A stretch of 64,000 bases of DNA from Chryseobacterium sp. JAH (GTDB lineage Bacteria; Bacteroidota; Bacteroidia; Flavobacteriales; Weeksellaceae). A model generated the notes under the pieces. That model was given only the letters and a program-made list of their open reading frames with translations. It ran no database searches and was not told where the DNA came from. Below are positions 62,428 to 64,000 of this stretch, in pieces (position 1 is the first letter of the stretch; each line of letters begins with the position of its first letter). The DNA lies in NCBI RefSeq assembly GCF_001507335.1, contig NZ_LMAH01000003.1, positions 310,001 to 374,000 of the forward strand, given 5' to 3'. Made by a program: the position numbers and the translations under genes.

Positions 62428-62832
62428 TTATTCTGCGGTTACTGTTTCCTGTGATTCAGCATTTCTTTGCGTTTCAGAAGCGTTTCCAATAATTTCTCTC
62501 CTGTGTGCAATTCCCCATTCTGTAAGATGATTGATAATTGTTTTCAGCGATTTACCATGTGATGTCAGTTCATACTGAACAGTTATCGGCTGAGTATCTA
62601 AAACAGTTCTCTTTATTAATTTATTGATTTCCAAGTCTTTTAATTCTTTACTCAACATCTTGTTTGAAATACCCACCACATCGTTCAAGATATCCGAGAA
62701 TCTTCTTTTGTTATAAAAACACACTGACGAAATAATGGCTATTTTCCATTTTCCGCTCAATACATCCATTGAGTCCTGAACGGCCATCATTTCTTTCTTA
62801 TGTTCTTCTTTTATAAGCGGTTTACAATTCAT
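62428..62832 (-). CDS. HxlR-family transcriptional regulator
   Basis: A 134-residue winged-helix protein. The family pattern is MDVLSGKWKIAIISSVCFYNKRRFSDILNDVVGISNKMLSKELKDLEINKLIKR, with YELTSHGKSLKTIINHLTEWG as the dimer helix. There is one Cys near the N-terminus (C3) and one in the helix (C38), so thiol sensing as in YodB/HypR relatives is possible. Divergent from an SDR gene across a region full of GTTAC repeats, which it probably binds. Confidence 0.88.
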   Translation of the reverse strand: MNCKPLIKEEHKKEMMAVQDSMDVLSGKWKIAIISSVCFYNKRRFSDILNDVVGISNKMLSKELKDLEINKLIKRTVLDTQPITVQYELTSHGKSLKTIINHLTEWGIAHRREIIGNASETQRNAESQETVTAE

Positions 62833-62836
62833 ACCA

Positions 62837-62923
62837 GTTACTTTTATGTTACTGCGTTACTCCGTGGTTACGGTTACTTTTCGTTACAAAGTTACCAAAA
62901 TAAATCTCAATGTGATAATTTTG
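62837..62923. promoter_or_regulatory. GTTAC repeat array and promoter between hxlR and SDR gene
   Basis: Seven direct GTTAC pentamers start at 62837, 62848, 62856, 62867, 62873, 62883 and 62891. A -7 box TAATTTTG follows at 62916-62923, 26 nt before the SDR start. The last pentamer lies where a -33 element would be expected. The array is a strong candidate for the HxlR-type operator. Confidence 0.65.
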
Positions 62924-62949
62924 CTCAAGTTTTTAAAACAAATAAAATA

Positions 62950-63705
62950 ATGAGTAAATTAAAAAATAAAGTAGCTGTCATTACAGGAGCTTCAAAAGGA
63001 ATAGGAGCTTCCATTGCAAAACATTTTGCAGCAGAAGGCGCAAAAGTTGTCGTTAACTATGCATCAAGTAAAGACGATGCTGATAAGGTTGTTGATGAGA
63101 TTATCAAAAATGGCGGAAAAGCAATAGCTGTACAAGGAGATGTTTCTAATGAAGCAGATGTCATCAGGATTTTTGAAGAAACAAAAAAAGCTTTCAGCAC
63201 CTTGGATATTTTGGTAAACAACGCCGGAATTTACAACTACGAACCTATCGAACAGGTGTCGCCAGAAACTTTCCACCAGCAATTTAACATCAATGTTTTG
63301 GGGTCTATTTTTACGATTCAGTCGGCTCTGAAATTATTTGGTGAAAAAGGAGGAAACATTATCAATATCAGTTCAGGAGTGAGCAGATCACCTTTGGCAA
63401 CAGGTTCTGTATATTCTGCAACAAAAACGGCATTGGACGCTTTCACCATCGCTCTATCTAAAGAGTTTTCGGGCAGAAATATTCGCATCAATTCTATTTT
63501 ACCGGGTGTTGTAGAAACAGAGGGTTCTCGCAACGCAGGTTTTATCGGCAGTGAATTTGAAACAAAATTGATTTCTACTACTCCACTGGGACGAAGCGGA
63601 CAACCTGAAGATATTGCAAAAGTCGCTGTGTTTCTTGCCTCCGACGATGCTGGATGGATTACAGGTGAGCAAATTGCGGTTTCGGGTGGAATTTATGGAT
63701 TATAA
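62950..63705 (+). CDS. SDR family oxidoreductase
   Basis: A 251-residue classical short-chain dehydrogenase. The ATG at 62950 (MSKLKNKVAVITGASKGIG) is used; the longer frame runs through the promoter. Motifs are TGASKGIG, DILVNNAGIYNYEP, the catalytic SSGVS and YSATK (YxxxK), and PGVVETEG. It reduces or oxidises a small substrate with NAD(P)H; the substrate is unknown. Probably repressed by the divergent HxlR protein and co-transcribed with the next SDR gene, 12 nt downstream. Confidence 0.93.
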   Translation: MSKLKNKVAVITGASKGIGASIAKHFAAEGAKVVVNYASSKDDADKVVDEIIKNGGKAIAVQGDVSNEADVIRIFEETKKAFSTLDILVNNAGIYNYEPIEQVSPETFHQQFNINVLGSIFTIQSALKLFGEKGGNIINISSGVSRSPLATGSVYSATKTALDAFTIALSKEFSGRNIRINSILPGVVETEGSRNAGFIGSEFETKLISTTPLGRSGQPEDIAKVAVFLASDDAGWITGEQIAVSGGIYGL

Positions 63706-63717
63706 AATTTAATTAAA

Positions 63718-64000
63718 ATGAACAGATTAAACAACAAAGTAGCGGTAATTACTGGTGGAAACAGCGGAATAGGTTTTGGAATCGCTGAAGCTTTTAAAAA
63801 TGAAGGTGCAGTCGGTACCATCACAGGGAGAAATGAGAAAACATTAAGTCATTCTGTAGATGCTTTGGGTGCACAATTTATCGGCATTTCAGGAGATGTT
63901 ACCAATTTTGATAGTTTAGAAAATACTTTTAAGCAGACGGCTGAGAAATTTGGAAAAATTGATATTCTGGTAGTAAACGCAGGTGGTGTGGTTGACGGTG
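63718..64000 (+). CDS. SDR family oxidoreductase, 5' part (cut by window end)
   Basis: The ATG at 63718 opens a frame to the window edge: 94 codons beginning MNRLNNKVAVITGGNSGIG. TGGNSGIGFGIAEAF is the cofactor loop and DILVVNAGG the NNAG-like motif. A second SDR of the same operon; the catalytic part lies outside the window. Confidence 0.9.
   Translation, partial: MNRLNNKVAVITGGNSGIGFGIAEAFKNEGAVGTITGRNEKTLSHSVDALGAQFIGISGDVTNFDSLENTFKQTAEKFGKIDILVVNAGGVVDG

Noticed and set aside
1..64000. CRISPR array
   Set aside because: No regularly spaced 24-40 nt repeats with unique spacers were seen; the only close repeats are the tRNA pair, the GGTGT sites and the GTTAC pentamers.

Overview
The window looks like a chromosome segment of a flavobacterium close to Chryseobacterium (Bacteroidota, Weeksellaceae). 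This rests on low GC content, promoters of the TTG-N19/20-TAnnTTTG type, an ExbB-ExbD-TonB set, many Bacteroidota-typical DUF families, an AccD without the zinc ribbon and a Bacteroidota-type integrase. The genus is an inference from gene content, not a computed placement.

Layout. 1-39.7 kb is ordinary chromosome: short operons for sulfur handling (rhodanese, OsmC, SufT-like), peptide and leucine metabolism (pepT, HMG-CoA lyase-like), thiL, redox proteins, mutS, a bestrophin, nadK, fbaA, accD, an exbB-exbD-tonB operon, a DUF885 lipoprotein peptidase, nth and bcp, a five-gene minus-strand operon (tolC-like, sprT-like, manC, secreted protein, GNAT) and folC. Two identical tRNA-Val(UAC) genes follow in tandem at 39766-39948.

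39.93-53.76 kb is an integrated mobile element of about 13.7 kb inserted at the 3' end of the second tRNA-Val gene. A perfect 110-bp direct repeat (39932-40041 and 53649-53758) marks its ends. It is visibly more AT-rich than its surroundings. It encodes a tyrosine recombinase, a protein with family-A-polymerase palm motifs, a broken RecA/AAA-type ATPase, a DUF3871 protein, a RadC-like JAB protein, an XRE repressor and several small proteins. I see no relaxase, capsid or conjugation gene. Its cargo is a tightly overlapping three-gene operon: a large alpha-helical GHKL kinase-like protein, a stand-alone receiver, and a receiver fused to a TOPRIM nuclease-like domain. This matches the architecture of the Detocs defence system (DtcA/DtcB/DtcC) with a TOPRIM effector in place of the nucleoside phosphorylase. 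A convergent DUF3800 gene adjoins it.

53.8-64 kb returns to chromosome: a glycosyltransferase cluster (GT2, GT9, GT4) with sufE, then clpC, an outer-membrane barrel protein, mnmA, and a divergent hxlR/SDR pair whose intergenic region holds seven GTTAC pentamers. The window ends inside a second SDR gene.

Three genes have anomalies at their starts (DUF4382 protein, the small lipoprotein at 5.9 kb, the DinB-like gene at 32.4 kb). These may be real decay or sequence errors. Two housekeeping enzymes lack metal-binding cysteines usual in other bacteria (AccD zinc ribbon, Nth iron-sulfur cluster).
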